Assembly: GCA_024401455.1 (NCBI GenBank)
Contig: JAKSLA010000001.1
Span: 1-64,000 of the forward strand
Length of the DNA stretch: 64,000 bases
Source of the DNA: Paludibacteraceae bacterium
GTDB lineage: Bacteria > Bacteroidota > Bacteroidia > Bacteroidales > Paludibacteraceae
Direction of reading: 5' to 3'
This document shows, in pieces, positions 37,466 through 47,026 of this stretch. Position 1 is the stretch's first letter. Every line of letters starts with the position of its first letter. A program made the translations under genes and the position numbers. Below the pieces are notes generated by a model that was not told the DNA's origin, did not search any database, and saw only the letters and a list, made by a program, of their open reading frames with translations.

Positions 37466-37496
37466 TTTGCATAATCAAGATAAATTTTTAAATTTG
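37466..37496 (+). promoter_or_regulatory. Strong Bacteroidota-type promoter of fumarase
   Basis: TTTG at 37466-37469, 19-base spacer, TAAATTTG at 37489-37496. A perfect hairpin (ttgccg / cggcaa, 37503-37519, loop tcctt) followed by gtttt sits at the transcript 5' end and could act as a stabiliser or weak attenuator. Confidence 0.8.
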
Positions 37497-37563
37497 CGTG
37501 ATTTGCCGTCCTTCGGCAAGTTTTCAATCGTTCATTAATAACAAAAATATAAACAAAAGAATT

Positions 37564-39213
37564 ATGGCTACTCCAGAGTTTAAGTATGCACCTATGTTCC
37601 AGATGGGCAAGGATGATACCGAATACTACTTGCTGAGCAAGGAAGGCATCAGCGTAGGAAATTTCGAAGGTCACGAAATCATCAAGGTTTCAAAAGAGGC
37701 ATTGACAATGCTTTCTCAACAAGCTTTTCACGACGTAGAGTTCATGCTTCGCCGTTCACACAACGAGCAAGTGGCTGCTATCCTCAAAGATCCCGAGGCT
37801 TCGGAAAACGACAAGTATGTAGCACTACAATTCCTCCGCAATGCAGAGGTGGCTTGCAAAGGCATTCTTCCTTTCTGCCAAGATACAGGCACAGCCATTA
37901 TCCACGGAGAGAAGGGTCAACAAGTTTGGACTGGATTCGAGGACGAAGAGGCTTTGTCTAAGGGTGTGTTCAACACATTTACACAAGACAACCTCCGCTA
38001 TTCTCAAAATGCTCCATTGAACATGTACGACGAGGTGAACACCCGTTGCAACTTGCCTGCTCAAATTGACATCGAGGCAGTTGAGGGTGCCGAGTACCGT
38101 TTCGTCATGGTAGCCAAGGGGGGAGGTTCTGCCAACAAGACCTACTTCTACCCTATGACAAAGGCAACGATTCAAAACGAAGGCACTTTGCTACCTTTCC
38201 TTGTTGAGAAGATGAAGACTCTTGGAACGGCAGCCTGTCCTCCTTACCACATTGCATTCGTCATCGGCGGTACATCTGCTGAGAAGAACTTGCTTACCGT
38301 GAAGCTTGCTTCCATCAAATATTACGACAACTTGCCAACAACTGGCGACGAGACAGGTCGCGCATTCCGCGACATCGACTTGGAGAACAAGTTGCTCGAA
38401 GAGGCTCACAAGATCGGTTTGGGTGCTCAATTCGGCGGTAAGGCATTGGCTCACGACATCCGCGTCATCCGTTTGCCTCGTCACGGTGCATCTTGCCCTA
38501 TCGGTATGGGTGTTAGCTGTTCGGCAGACCGTAACATCAAGGCTAAGATCAACAAAGACGGTATCTGGATCGAGAAGATGGATTCAAATCCTGCAGAACT
38601 CATCCCTGCTGAGTATGCAAAGGCAGGTGAGGGTGCTAAAACTATCGAGATTGACCTTGACAAGGGTATGGACGCCGTTCGTGCAGAGTTAACCAAATAC
38701 CCAGTTTCTACTCGCGTCAACCTAAAGGGTACAATCATCGTGGCTCGTGATATCGCACACGCTAAGATCAAGGCACGTCTCGACGCAGGAGAAGGCCTTC
38801 CTCAGTACCTAAAGGATTACCCAGTGCTTTATGCTGGTCCTGCAAAGACGCCAGAAGGCTACCCTTGCGGTTCTATGGGCCCTACAACAGCCAACCGTAT
38901 GGATCCATACGTAGATGAGTTCCAAGATAACGGTGGTTCATTGGTGATGATTGCCAAGGGTAACCGTTCGGATGTTGTGACAGAGGCTTGTAAGAAGCAC
39001 GGCGGTTTCTATCTCGGAACTATCGGTGGTGTTGCGGCTGTTCTTTCTCAGAGTTCAATCAAGTCAATCGAGTGTGTTGAGTTCCCTGAGATCGGAATGG
39101 AGGCAGTTTGGAAGATCACCGTTGAGGACTTCCCTGCATTCATCCTTGTTGACGACAAGGGCAACGATTTCTTCAAGCAATTGAAGCCTTGGTGCCCAAG
39201 TTGCAAGAAATAA
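37564..39213 (+). CDS. fumA: Fumarate hydratase class I
   Basis: 549 residues from ATG 37564 ([15 protein letters not shown]); the open frame begins upstream of the mapped promoter hairpin and is not used. Iron-sulfur fumarase converting fumarate and malate in the cytosol, part of the reductive branch toward succinate in Bacteroidales. The N-terminal domain has [10 protein letters not shown], and [12 protein letters not shown] marks the substrate site. The C-terminal domain has [23 protein letters not shown]. Single gene with its own promoter and hairpin. Confidence 0.95.
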   Translation: MATPEFKYAPMFQMGKDDTEYYLLSKEGISVGNFEGHEIIKVSKEALTMLSQQAFHDVEFMLRRSHNEQVAAILKDPEASENDKYVALQFLRNAEVACKGILPFCQDTGTAIIHGEKGQQVWTGFEDEEALSKGVFNTFTQDNLRYSQNAPLNMYDEVNTRCNLPAQIDIEAVEGAEYRFVMVAKGGGSANKTYFYPMTKATIQNEGTLLPFLVEKMKTLGTAACPPYHIAFVIGGTSAEKNLLTVKLASIKYYDNLPTTGDETGRAFRDIDLENKLLEEAHKIGLGAQFGGKALAHDIRVIRLPRHGASCPIGMGVSCSADRNIKAKINKDGIWIEKMDSNPAELIPAEYAKAGEGAKTIEIDLDKGMDAVRAELTKYPVSTRVNLKGTIIVARDIAHAKIKARLDAGEGLPQYLKDYPVLYAGPAKTPEGYPCGSMGPTTANRMDPYVDEFQDNGGSLVMIAKGNRSDVVTEACKKHGGFYLGTIGGVAAVLSQSSIKSIECVEFPEIGMEAVWKITVEDFPAFILVDDKGNDFFKQLKPWCPSCKK

Positions 39214-39232
39214 ACTTGACAAAAAAACAACC

Positions 39233-39274
39233 CCTCACACGATGGACGATTGATCGCCTATCGTGTGAGGTTTC
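39233..39274 (+). terminator. Hairpin downstream of fumarase
   Basis: Perfect 11 bp inverted repeat (cctcacacgat, 39233-39243; atcgtgtgagg, 39260-39270), 16-base loop, short T-rich tail (tttct). Confidence 0.65.
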
Positions 39275-39368
39275 TCACAAAACAAACTTTGGATTTTTCC
39301 AATTAGACTAATACTACAAACTCAATCTTTAAATTTAAAGCGAAAAGCTTTTCTAAAAACAAACAATC

Positions 39369-41483
39369 ATGAACAAAACTTTACGAAAAACACTTTTGGG
39401 CATTTCTTGCTTTTTGGCGACAAGTGCCAGTTACGCTGCCGACAAATATGAGGCAGAGGACGCCATCTTGGACAAATGTCAAAAGGCAACGGAGGCTTCC
39501 GCTTCGGGAGGTGCCTATGTAAAGATGCAATCAGGTAACTTGACATTCAACATTACTGTACCAGAGGCGGGCACTTACGACATCAACATCTTCTACACCG
39601 ACACTTACGGCGGACCTAAGACACAAAACCTCGTTGTCAACGGCATCTCAGCGGGAAGCGTCACGTTCGCAGAAACCAGTTCGGCGACGGATTTCGTCGG
39701 AATGCTTTGTACGGTAAAATTCCAAGCAGGAGAGAACGAGTTCAGCATCACCAACTCTTGGGGATGGGTGGACATCGACTATATAACAGTGGAGAAGCAC
39801 GGTTTCGTCGCTTTCGACCTCGACAAAAATTTGGCCACTCCAGATCCTATCGAATCGGCCAAAGAACTTTACAAATTCTTGTCAGACAACTTCGGCAAGA
39901 AAACCATTTCTGGTGTCATGACAGATGGCATCTATGGCGTCAACAAATTGGAAGACCAAACAGAGATCAAATTCATCACCAGCGAATCAGGAAAAGCACC
40001 TGCATTGGTTGGCTTTGACTTCCTCCACTCTACAGGCAAGAGTTCTGACACTAACTCTTGGCACCAAGGTTACTCTACCAGCACAGAGACATTAGGATTG
40101 CAACTCTGGAAGCAAGGTGGTATCCCTGCATACTGCTGGCACTGGAAAGATCCTCGCAAAGAGCAAGAGGCATTCTACAATCCAGGAAGCGGATCTCCAT
40201 CAACTGACTTCGACTTTACAAAGGCATTCAAGGCAGGCACCACTGAATGGGATACAGAAAGTGCTATCTATCAAGCCATGATCAACGACATCGACATTGT
40301 CTCCCTCAAATTGAAGACGCTTCAATGCAAGGGTGTTGCCGTTCTTTGGCGTCCTCTTCACGAGGCAAGCGGAGGCTGGTTCTGGTGGGGCTCTAAGGGT
40401 GCTAAGAACTACATTGCCCTCTATAAACTTGTATTCGACCGCATGGTGAAGGTGAATGGAGTAAGAAACGCCATCTGGGTTTGGAACTCAGACGGTAGCG
40501 ACAAAGATTGGTATCCAGGCGACGAGTATGTAGATATCATCGCAAGAGACTTCTACTACTATCCTCGCGAAACGAACCACGCTTCCCTTATCGGTGAGTT
40601 TGAAAAATTGAAAAAGGTTTTCGGAACCAAGAAGATCATCACATTGGCCGAGAACGGTTCAACGCCTTACCCTTCCGAAATGTTCGAAGACGGTGCTCCT
40701 TGGTCATACTCCATGGCTTGGTATGGCGACTATGCAATGCCAAGTGGCGGATTTGACGACAACACCGCTGATGCTTGGAAGAAAATCATGAACAGCGAAT
40801 ACAACCTCTCTTTGGACCAAATGCCAGGTTGGAAATCTGAGGCTCCAGAAGATTGCGGTATTCCTGACCCATGCAAGAGCAAGAACGGCATTTACCAAGC
40901 AGAATGTGCCGATGATTTGAATGCAAGCATCGAGAAAGTAGCCTGCGAATCAGGAAACGGCGTAAATCTAATAAACGACAACGATTACATCAAATTCAAC
41001 ATCAACATTGAAAAGAGTGGTCTCTACGACATCTCAGTAGGCTATGCGCTCAACTATTCCGGCGGAAAAGTCGTTTCTTGCCTTGTCAACGGAGAGAAGT
41101 ATGACATCACACTTGGCAGCGAGGACGACGAAGTAGGTTCTTGCGGTACAGTTGCATTAGAGAATGCCGTTGAACTTAAAGCTGGCGAAAACGTCATCGA
41201 GATCGTTCCAGTTTGGACTTGGGCTGTCATTGACTATATCCAAATCAAGGAGTCAAGCGCAACTTCAGCAGAAGATGTCACCGCCAACAACATCACCGTT
41301 TCCGCTTCTAACGACGAGGTGAGAATCAGCGGTGCAGAAAGCGAAATCATCATTTTGGATGCAGCAGGCCGCACTATCAGCAAGGCAGAAGCCAACGACA
41401 ATGTTGTCATCTCCATCAAAGATTGGAGCCAAGGCATCTACATAGTCAAAATTGGCGACCAGACATTCAAAGTAATCAAATAA
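39369..41483 (+). CDS. GH26 beta-mannanase with two CBM35/CBM6-like domains and T9SS type A sorting domain
   Basis: 704 residues. Signal peptide 1-23 (ASYAAD). A carbohydrate-binding beta-sandwich (about 25-143) starts YEAEDA and ends WVDIDYITVEK. The GH26 barrel (about 155-495) has Glu332 in RPLHEASGGWFWW as acid/base and Glu428 in ITLAENGS as nucleophile. A second binding domain (about 508-628) starts YQAECADD and ends WAVIDYIQIKE. Residues 641-704 are a T9SS type A tag (LDAAGRTI, then GIYIVKIGDQTFKVIK). So it is exported by Sec, then by T9SS, and fixed to or released from the surface, where it should cleave mannan. It opens the mannan locus. Confidence 0.9.
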   Translation: MNKTLRKTLLGISCFLATSASYAADKYEAEDAILDKCQKATEASASGGAYVKMQSGNLTFNITVPEAGTYDINIFYTDTYGGPKTQNLVVNGISAGSVTFAETSSATDFVGMLCTVKFQAGENEFSITNSWGWVDIDYITVEKHGFVAFDLDKNLATPDPIESAKELYKFLSDNFGKKTISGVMTDGIYGVNKLEDQTEIKFITSESGKAPALVGFDFLHSTGKSSDTNSWHQGYSTSTETLGLQLWKQGGIPAYCWHWKDPRKEQEAFYNPGSGSPSTDFDFTKAFKAGTTEWDTESAIYQAMINDIDIVSLKLKTLQCKGVAVLWRPLHEASGGWFWWGSKGAKNYIALYKLVFDRMVKVNGVRNAIWVWNSDGSDKDWYPGDEYVDIIARDFYYYPRETNHASLIGEFEKLKKVFGTKKIITLAENGSTPYPSEMFEDGAPWSYSMAWYGDYAMPSGGFDDNTADAWKKIMNSEYNLSLDQMPGWKSEAPEDCGIPDPCKSKNGIYQAECADDLNASIEKVACESGNGVNLINDNDYIKFNINIEKSGLYDISVGYALNYSGGKVVSCLVNGEKYDITLGSEDDEVGSCGTVALENAVELKAGENVIEIVPVWTWAVIDYIQIKESSATSAEDVTANNITVSASNDEVRISGAESEIIILDAAGRTISKAEANDNVVISIKDWSQGIYIVKIGDQTFKVIK

Positions 41484-41492
41484 CACTAAAAC

Positions 41493-41522
41493 AAGGGAGG
41501 GGCAAGTCCTCTCCCTTCTTTA
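41493..41522 (+). terminator. Terminator after the GH26 gene
   Basis: Stem aagggag / ctccctt (41493-41499 and 41511-41517) with a T-rich tail. It may be partial, since the next genes have no obvious promoter of their own. Confidence 0.6.
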
Positions 41523-41557
41523 ATTAATCTAAGCGTAACCTCTAAACAAAGGGAACA

Positions 41558-42070
41558 ATGAGCAAAAGAAAGATTGGCATACTATTATTGCTTTGCTCCG
41601 CATGTGCGTTCAACACCTACGGTGGATGCAAGAAATCGAAGAAAGATCAAGTGGCGGCTACCCCCGTTGCTGCCCAAACAGCAGACTCAAGCGCAAGCAA
41701 ATACGACTACATCCTTATCGAACGTGTAGGCGGCGGCGACAAACTTTTCAGCCTCAGTGCAAACGGAACAGACAGCATGGACGCTGAATTTGCCAGATAT
41801 CGATTTCGCGACACTTCCTTCGCGTTCAACATCGGCAAGCCAGAATTGGCTGACTCTCTTTTCACTATACTAAATGACATTCTTTCGGGCAAGCAGGGAA
41901 TCATCAAGGAGGAGACTTCTTATAGTGCAGGAGGATTTGTAATGGGTTCGTGGTTGAAATGCCAAGCCGTGAAAGACACGGTAAAGACACTAATCACAGA
42001 CGAAAGAGCAAAGAACGCCATGACCGAAATCGAGCGTCACCTCGATTCTAAAATAGAATCAAAGAAATGA
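41558..42070 (+). CDS. Small lipoprotein of unknown function in the mannan locus
   Basis: 170 residues. A signal peptide with two cysteine candidates: LLLCSAC (near 16) and YGGC (near 24). The mature part is a Ser/Ala/Lys-rich linker followed by a compact alpha/beta domain (YDYILIERVGGGDKLFSLSANG). I do not recognise the family. The stop overlaps the ATG of the DUF4380 gene by four bases (ATGA), so the two are translationally coupled, linking it to sugar handling. Confidence 0.75.
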   Translation: MSKRKIGILLLLCSACAFNTYGGCKKSKKDQVAATPVAAQTADSSASKYDYILIERVGGGDKLFSLSANGTDSMDAEFARYRFRDTSFAFNIGKPELADSLFTILNDILSGKQGIIKEETSYSAGGFVMGSWLKCQAVKDTVKTLITDERAKNAMTEIERHLDSKIESKK

Positions 42071-42999
42071 TTGAATTAGCATACAAGAAAATAAAGATAG
42101 GCATTCTGCCTGAGGTCGGAGGACGAATTGTCTCTTTGCAATACGATGGCAGCGACAACCTCTTGGAGAGCGACGCTTCCCAATGGGAGGAGGAAGTACG
42201 CCCCGTAGCCTCGCCAAGCAACTTGGATTTCAAAGCCTACAACGGCCACGAGGTTTGGATAGGTCCACAAAGCCAATGGTGGAAGATTCAAGACTTGAAT
42301 CCCGAGAAGAAGGACTCTGACCTTTTCTGGCCACCTGATCCATACATCAGTTACGGAGTATTTGAGGTGGAACGAATCGGCGAAAACAAAATCATCTTGA
42401 AAGGACCCGAGAGTCCCATCAGCGGCATTCGCTTCACGAAAAGCATCCTCATCTCCGACAACAATGAAGTCATCTTCGAAGTCAAAGCCGAAAACATCCG
42501 CAAAGAGCCCGTTTCGTGGGATTTGTGGTTGGTGACACGCGTAAACGGACACAATCTCAACTTCGTGCCTGCCGAGGCAGACCAAGTGGAGGTTTCGGAG
42601 CCAACGCACCCACACCAAGGTCCAGCCACATACAAAGTGGCCAACGGCTACTTTTCGTTCACCCCACTCTTAAAAGACAAAGAACACGAAGAGTGTACGG
42701 CGAAGGCATTCATCACGCCAAGCCGACCATTCATGGCCTCTCTTTCGGGCAAGAATCTATTGACCATCGAGTTCGCTCACCATGAGCCAGCAAGCATCCA
42801 CCCAGAGCAACGAGAGGTGGAAGTCTATAGTTTCGCTACCGACCACAAAGAGAGTTCGTTGCTTGAAATGGAATACCACGCTCCGTTTGAGACCATTCCT
42901 CCAGGAGGTTTCATAGAGACTTCTGAGATTTGGAGGATACATGCATTCGACAACGAAGTTTCAGAAACAGAGGTTATTGCCTATTTGGACAAAATCTAA
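42067..42999 (+). CDS. DUF4380 / aldose epimerase-like protein
   Basis: 310 residues, no signal peptide. It begins MIELAYKKIKIGILPEVGGRIVSLQYDG, like the start of the galactose-mutarotase-like beta-supersandwich fold, and matches the DUF4380 group. The context, between a secreted mannanase and a sugar receptor, permease and kinase, suggests a sugar mutarotase or epimerase acting on released manno-oligosaccharides or mannose. A catalytic residue cannot be assigned from the sequence alone. Confidence 0.75.
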   Translation: MIELAYKKIKIGILPEVGGRIVSLQYDGSDNLLESDASQWEEEVRPVASPSNLDFKAYNGHEVWIGPQSQWWKIQDLNPEKKDSDLFWPPDPYISYGVFEVERIGENKIILKGPESPISGIRFTKSILISDNNEVIFEVKAENIRKEPVSWDLWLVTRVNGHNLNFVPAEADQVEVSEPTHPHQGPATYKVANGYFSFTPLLKDKEHEECTAKAFITPSRPFMASLSGKNLLTIEFAHHEPASIHPEQREVEVYSFATDHKESSLLEMEYHAPFETIPPGGFIETSEIWRIHAFDNEVSETEVIAYLDKI

Positions 43000-43000
43000 C

Positions 43001-43076
43001 GTAGAGACGTCCCCTTGGTGCGTCTCACGTCCCATGGGGGCATTGTATTTCAGACGTTCCATGGGGACGTCTCTAC
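43001..43076. repeat. GC-rich inverted-repeat element with 14 bp perfect arms
   Basis: gtagagacgtcccc (43001-43014) and ggggacgtctctac (43063-43076) are perfect inverted arms around a 48-base core that repeats parts of them (cgtctcacgtccc, cagacgttcc). It starts directly at the DUF4380 stop. It is clearly more GC-rich than its flanks and resembles dispersed non-coding palindromes of bacterial genomes. It may also stop or stabilise transcripts. Confidence 0.75.
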
Positions 43077-43120
43077 ACAGATTAATCACGACAAAAAGAA
43101 GATATTTACCAAAAAAAAAC

Positions 43121-43128
43121 TATTTTTG
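43121..43128 (+). promoter_or_regulatory. Predicted -7 box of the receptor-permease-kinase unit
   Basis: TATTTTTG, 46 bases before ATG 43174. No clear -33 TTTG. Confidence 0.45.
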
Positions 43129-43173
43129 CACTCTACATAGGGAGATTTTATCCAGCTATCAAGCAAAAAGGCA

Positions 43174-45594
43174 ATGACAAAAAAACTCACCATACTTTTC
43201 TCGATGATATTCTTGATTCTATGCAATAGCGTAGGAGCAAAGAACCTCATTGTATCTGGCGAAGTCATTGACCCCAATGGTACGCCTATGGAATTCGTCT
43301 CGGTGATTGCAGTCGGCACTACGAACGGAGCCAACACCGACGCCAACGGAAAGTTTCAGTTCCAAACTTCCACCCAACAAGACAGCATCACTTTGCGGTT
43401 CTCCTATGTTGGGTATATCACCAAAGACATACGATTCTCTGCCAAGCAAAACACATTACACATCCGTCAAAAAATGGAGGAAGACAGCCAGGTGATGGAA
43501 GGCATCGAAGTCGTGGAATATGCCAAGCAGAAGAACTCCGTCCAGACTTTGAATGTAGATGGCTTGAAGGTGATGCCAAGTGCTTCGGGCTCAGCCATCG
43601 ACGCGCTCATCTCCACACAAGCAGGCGTTAGTTCCAACAACGAACTCAGCTCACAATACTCCGTCAGAGGAGGAAACTACGACGAGAACATTGTCTATGT
43701 CAACGACATCGAGGTTTACCGTCCTATGCTCATCCGTGCCGGACAACAGGAAGGCCTCAGTTTTGTCAATCCTGACATGGTGGAAGAGGTGAAGTTTTCT
43801 TCGGGCGGTTTTAGCGCACAATACGGAGACAAGATGTCGTCCGTCCTCGACATTCGCTACAAAAAGCCGACTCATTTCGAAGGTTCGGCATCAGCCAGCC
43901 TTCTCGGAGCAACAGCCTATGTCGGCTCCTCAAACAAGAAATTCACACAAGTCCACGGAGTGCGCTACAAAACTTCCGCCTACCTTCTCGGGTCATTGGA
44001 AACGGAGGGAGAATACGATCCGAACTTCTTTGACTATCAAACGTATATGACCTACGCCTTCACTCCGAAGACGGAGGTTTCATTCCTTGGCAACTTTTCA
44101 AGAAACGACTATCAATTTAGACCAACAAGCAGAGAGACCTCTTTCGGAACGATGACCAACATGAAGTCATTTACCGTCTATTTTGACGGGCAAGAGAAAG
44201 ACCTCTTTCAAACGCTATTCGGGGCACTGACATTCAACTACAAACCTACCAGCAACGTGACATTAGGCATAATGGCCGCCTCTTTCAACACTTCGGAGGA
44301 AGAGACTTACGACATTGCTGGAGAATACAGACTCGGCGACGTGGACGGAAGCAACACGGCAACCACCAACCTCAGCGACGGAATAGGAAGATACCAAGAG
44401 CACGCCCGCAACTACTTGGACGTCACGGTGACGAACATCACCCAACTCGGAAGCATCAACTTCCTCTCCAACACGTTGAAATGGGGATTGACTTATCAAA
44501 GAGAAGTGATGAGCGACAAAGTAAACGAGTGGGAAATAAGAGACTCGGCAGGATACTCCGTACCAACCCACCCCGACTATTTGGCACTTTATTACAACAC
44601 CAATGCTGACTACGACTTGACATCCAACCGTTTCTTAGGCTATCTCCAAGACACCTACGAGAAAAGGACGGACATCGGTAAAATTTCGCTCACGGGTGGT
44701 GTACGCGCCAACTACTGGGATTTCAACAAGGAGTTGTTGATCAGCCCTCGCGCCTCCGTTACTTGGTTTCCAAACTGGGAGAAAAACTTCGGATTCCGCC
44801 TTGCCACTGGTATCTACTACCAGGCCCCCTTCTTTAAGGAAATTCGAGATACGGTAACGACGGCCAACGGCAACACGGAGATCCAACTCAACAACAAACT
44901 AAAGGCACAACGCTCTTATCAAGTATTACTCGGAGGCGACTACTATTTCCGTTCATGGAATAGGCCCTTCAAGTTCACCACCGAAATTTACTACAAATAC
45001 TTGGACCGCATCAACCCATACAGCGTTGACAACGTGAAGATTGTTTATGCTGGCGAAAACTGCGCCGACGGCTATGCGGCAGGTATCGACATGAAATTGT
45101 TCGGCGAATTCGTTCCCGGCACAGACTCGTGGATTTCCCTTTCTGTAATGCAGACCCAAGAGGACATCTACGGCGACGGTAAAGGCAAAATAGCCCGTCC
45201 AACCGACCAACGATACAACATTTCGTTCTTCTTCCAAGACTACATTCCAGGCTATCAGAAACTCAAGTTCAACCTCAAGTTAGCTTGGGCAGACGGACTT
45301 CCTTTCGCACCACCGCACAGCCAACGTGGTGATTACGAATTCAGGACACCCGACTATCGACGTGTTGACATAGGAGCCATCTATGCTCTTGAAAAGGGGA
45401 AAGACAAAATCTTCGAGAAGAAGGTCTTCGCTTGGGCGAAACGACTTTCGTTCAATGCCGAAGTCTTCAACTTGCTTGACATCCGCAACGTCAACTCCTA
45501 CTATTGGGTGACCGATGTTTCAAACATGCAATATGCAGTCCCCAACTATCTGACAGGAAGACGATTAAATTTCAAAATACAATTAGACTTTTAA
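43174..45594 (+). CDS. TonB-dependent receptor with CarboxypepD_reg domain (mannan locus)
   Basis: 806 residues. Signal peptide 1-22 (NSVGAK), CarboxypepD_reg domain (about 26-105, VSGEVIDPNGTPMEFVSVIAVG), plug domain (about 120-235, SALISTQAGVSSNNELSSQYSVRGGNYDENIVYVNDIEVYRP) and a 22-strand-type barrel ending in LNFKIQLDF, a typical outer-membrane C-terminus ending in Phe. It should import an oligosaccharide using TonB energy. A susD gene is absent, unlike classic SusCD loci. Next to an MFS sugar permease and a ROK kinase. Confidence 0.88.
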   Translation: MTKKLTILFSMIFLILCNSVGAKNLIVSGEVIDPNGTPMEFVSVIAVGTTNGANTDANGKFQFQTSTQQDSITLRFSYVGYITKDIRFSAKQNTLHIRQKMEEDSQVMEGIEVVEYAKQKNSVQTLNVDGLKVMPSASGSAIDALISTQAGVSSNNELSSQYSVRGGNYDENIVYVNDIEVYRPMLIRAGQQEGLSFVNPDMVEEVKFSSGGFSAQYGDKMSSVLDIRYKKPTHFEGSASASLLGATAYVGSSNKKFTQVHGVRYKTSAYLLGSLETEGEYDPNFFDYQTYMTYAFTPKTEVSFLGNFSRNDYQFRPTSRETSFGTMTNMKSFTVYFDGQEKDLFQTLFGALTFNYKPTSNVTLGIMAASFNTSEEETYDIAGEYRLGDVDGSNTATTNLSDGIGRYQEHARNYLDVTVTNITQLGSINFLSNTLKWGLTYQREVMSDKVNEWEIRDSAGYSVPTHPDYLALYYNTNADYDLTSNRFLGYLQDTYEKRTDIGKISLTGGVRANYWDFNKELLISPRASVTWFPNWEKNFGFRLATGIYYQAPFFKEIRDTVTTANGNTEIQLNNKLKAQRSYQVLLGGDYYFRSWNRPFKFTTEIYYKYLDRINPYSVDNVKIVYAGENCADGYAAGIDMKLFGEFVPGTDSWISLSVMQTQEDIYGDGKGKIARPTDQRYNISFFFQDYIPGYQKLKFNLKLAWADGLPFAPPHSQRGDYEFRTPDYRRVDIGAIYALEKGKDKIFEKKVFAWAKRLSFNAEVFNLLDIRNVNSYYWVTDVSNMQYAVPNYLTGRRLNFKIQLDF

Positions 45595-45622
45595 AGACAA
45601 CAAGATTAAATAACATAAAATT

Positions 45623-47008
45623 ATGAGAGAGAATAATAAAGTGAACTATTTAGTTCCATTGGCCACGCTGACCACCCTATTCTTCATGTGGGGATTCATC
45701 ACTTGCATGAACGACATTCTGATTCCTTATTTGAAAGGAGTATTCCAGCTTTCGCACTTTCAATCCAACTTGGTGCAGTTTGCCTTCTTTGCGGCTTACT
45801 TCATCATCTCATTGATTTATTTCTGCATTTCAGCAACCGTAGGCGACCCGATTCGGAAAATAGGCTACAAGAACATGATTGGTAGCGGTTTGATGATTTC
45901 CGCCACCGCTTGCTTCCTCTTCTTTGTCGAGGCAAAATCAGAAGAGCCTGAGTTCCTAATTTTCCTCTCGGCCCTCTTCCTTTTGGGCACAGGATTCACC
46001 TTCTTGCAGATTGCAGCCAACCCGTTGGTTGCTCAATTAGGATCAGCAGAGACATCATCCAGTCGTCTTAACTTATCACAAGCATTCAACTCATTGGGAA
46101 CGACATTGGCCCCTGTTGTCGGCGGTTATTTCGTATTCAAATATTTCGGTGAGAATGCTCAAGGCGCGTCTGCCGTACAAATACCTTACCTCATCTTGGC
46201 AAGTGTTCTTTTCATCTTGGCAGGTATCATCTTTTTTGCCGAGATCCCTAACATCGAAACGGAGGGAAACGACTCGGACAATGATCCTATCGGAGCATTG
46301 AAACATCCTAATCTCATATTCGGAATGTTCGGTATCTTCTGCTATGTAGGTGGCGAGGTGACCATCGGAAGCAACTTGGTGTCGCTCATGAAGGAGGTTC
46401 ATGGCATGGCAGAGCTCCAAGCAAGTTCGCTTCTATCCTTCTATTGGGGAGGTGCGATGATTGGCCGATTCATGGGTTCCATCTCCATGAGCGGACTTGA
46501 GAAGACAACGAAATATGGATTAATGCTATTAACCGGAGCCGCAGCTTTTGCCCTCATTTACAACATTACAGGCGTTGAGTTCAAAGACACCATCTATTTC
46601 ATTCTCTTCTTAACACTCAATTTCGTAGTGTTCATCATGGCAAAATCCATTCCATCCAGAACATTGGGAATGTTTGCCATCGTAAACATGGCGTTGATTC
46701 TCATCATGCTCAACACGCAAGGAGCTGCTTCACTTTGGACAATTCTTTCCGTAGGTCTATTCAACTCCATCATGTTCTCTAACGTATTTACATTAGGCAT
46801 CCGCAATTTAGGAAGATATACTTCTCAAGGCTCTTCCCTATTAGTCATGATGATTTTAGGAGGAGCGGTAGTTCCTCCATTGCAAGGTCTATTGGCAGAC
46901 GTATTGAATCCACAATTGGCATTTGCGGTGCCTTTGGCTTGCTACGCATATTTGGCATGGTACGGATTCATCGGATGTAAGACAAAGAAAAACGAACAAC
47001 AGAATTAA
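45623..47008 (+). CDS. FucP/GluP-family sugar:proton symporter (MFS)
   Basis: 461 residues with about 12 transmembrane segments. TLTTLFFMWGFITCMNDILIPYLKGVFQLSHFQSNLVQFAFFAAYF is the hallmark of the fucose/glucose/galactose permease group, and LGTGFTFLQIAANPLVAQLGS follows. It should carry monosaccharide across the inner membrane. Given the upstream mannanase and the downstream kinase, mannose is the probable substrate. It starts 28 bases after the receptor stop. Confidence 0.9.
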   Translation: MRENNKVNYLVPLATLTTLFFMWGFITCMNDILIPYLKGVFQLSHFQSNLVQFAFFAAYFIISLIYFCISATVGDPIRKIGYKNMIGSGLMISATACFLFFVEAKSEEPEFLIFLSALFLLGTGFTFLQIAANPLVAQLGSAETSSSRLNLSQAFNSLGTTLAPVVGGYFVFKYFGENAQGASAVQIPYLILASVLFILAGIIFFAEIPNIETEGNDSDNDPIGALKHPNLIFGMFGIFCYVGGEVTIGSNLVSLMKEVHGMAELQASSLLSFYWGGAMIGRFMGSISMSGLEKTTKYGLMLLTGAAAFALIYNITGVEFKDTIYFILFLTLNFVVFIMAKSIPSRTLGMFAIVNMALILIMLNTQGAASLWTILSVGLFNSIMFSNVFTLGIRNLGRYTSQGSSLLVMMILGGAVVPPLQGLLADVLNPQLAFAVPLACYAYLAWYGFIGCKTKKNEQQN

Positions 47009-47026
47009 TAATTAAAATAGAATTTT

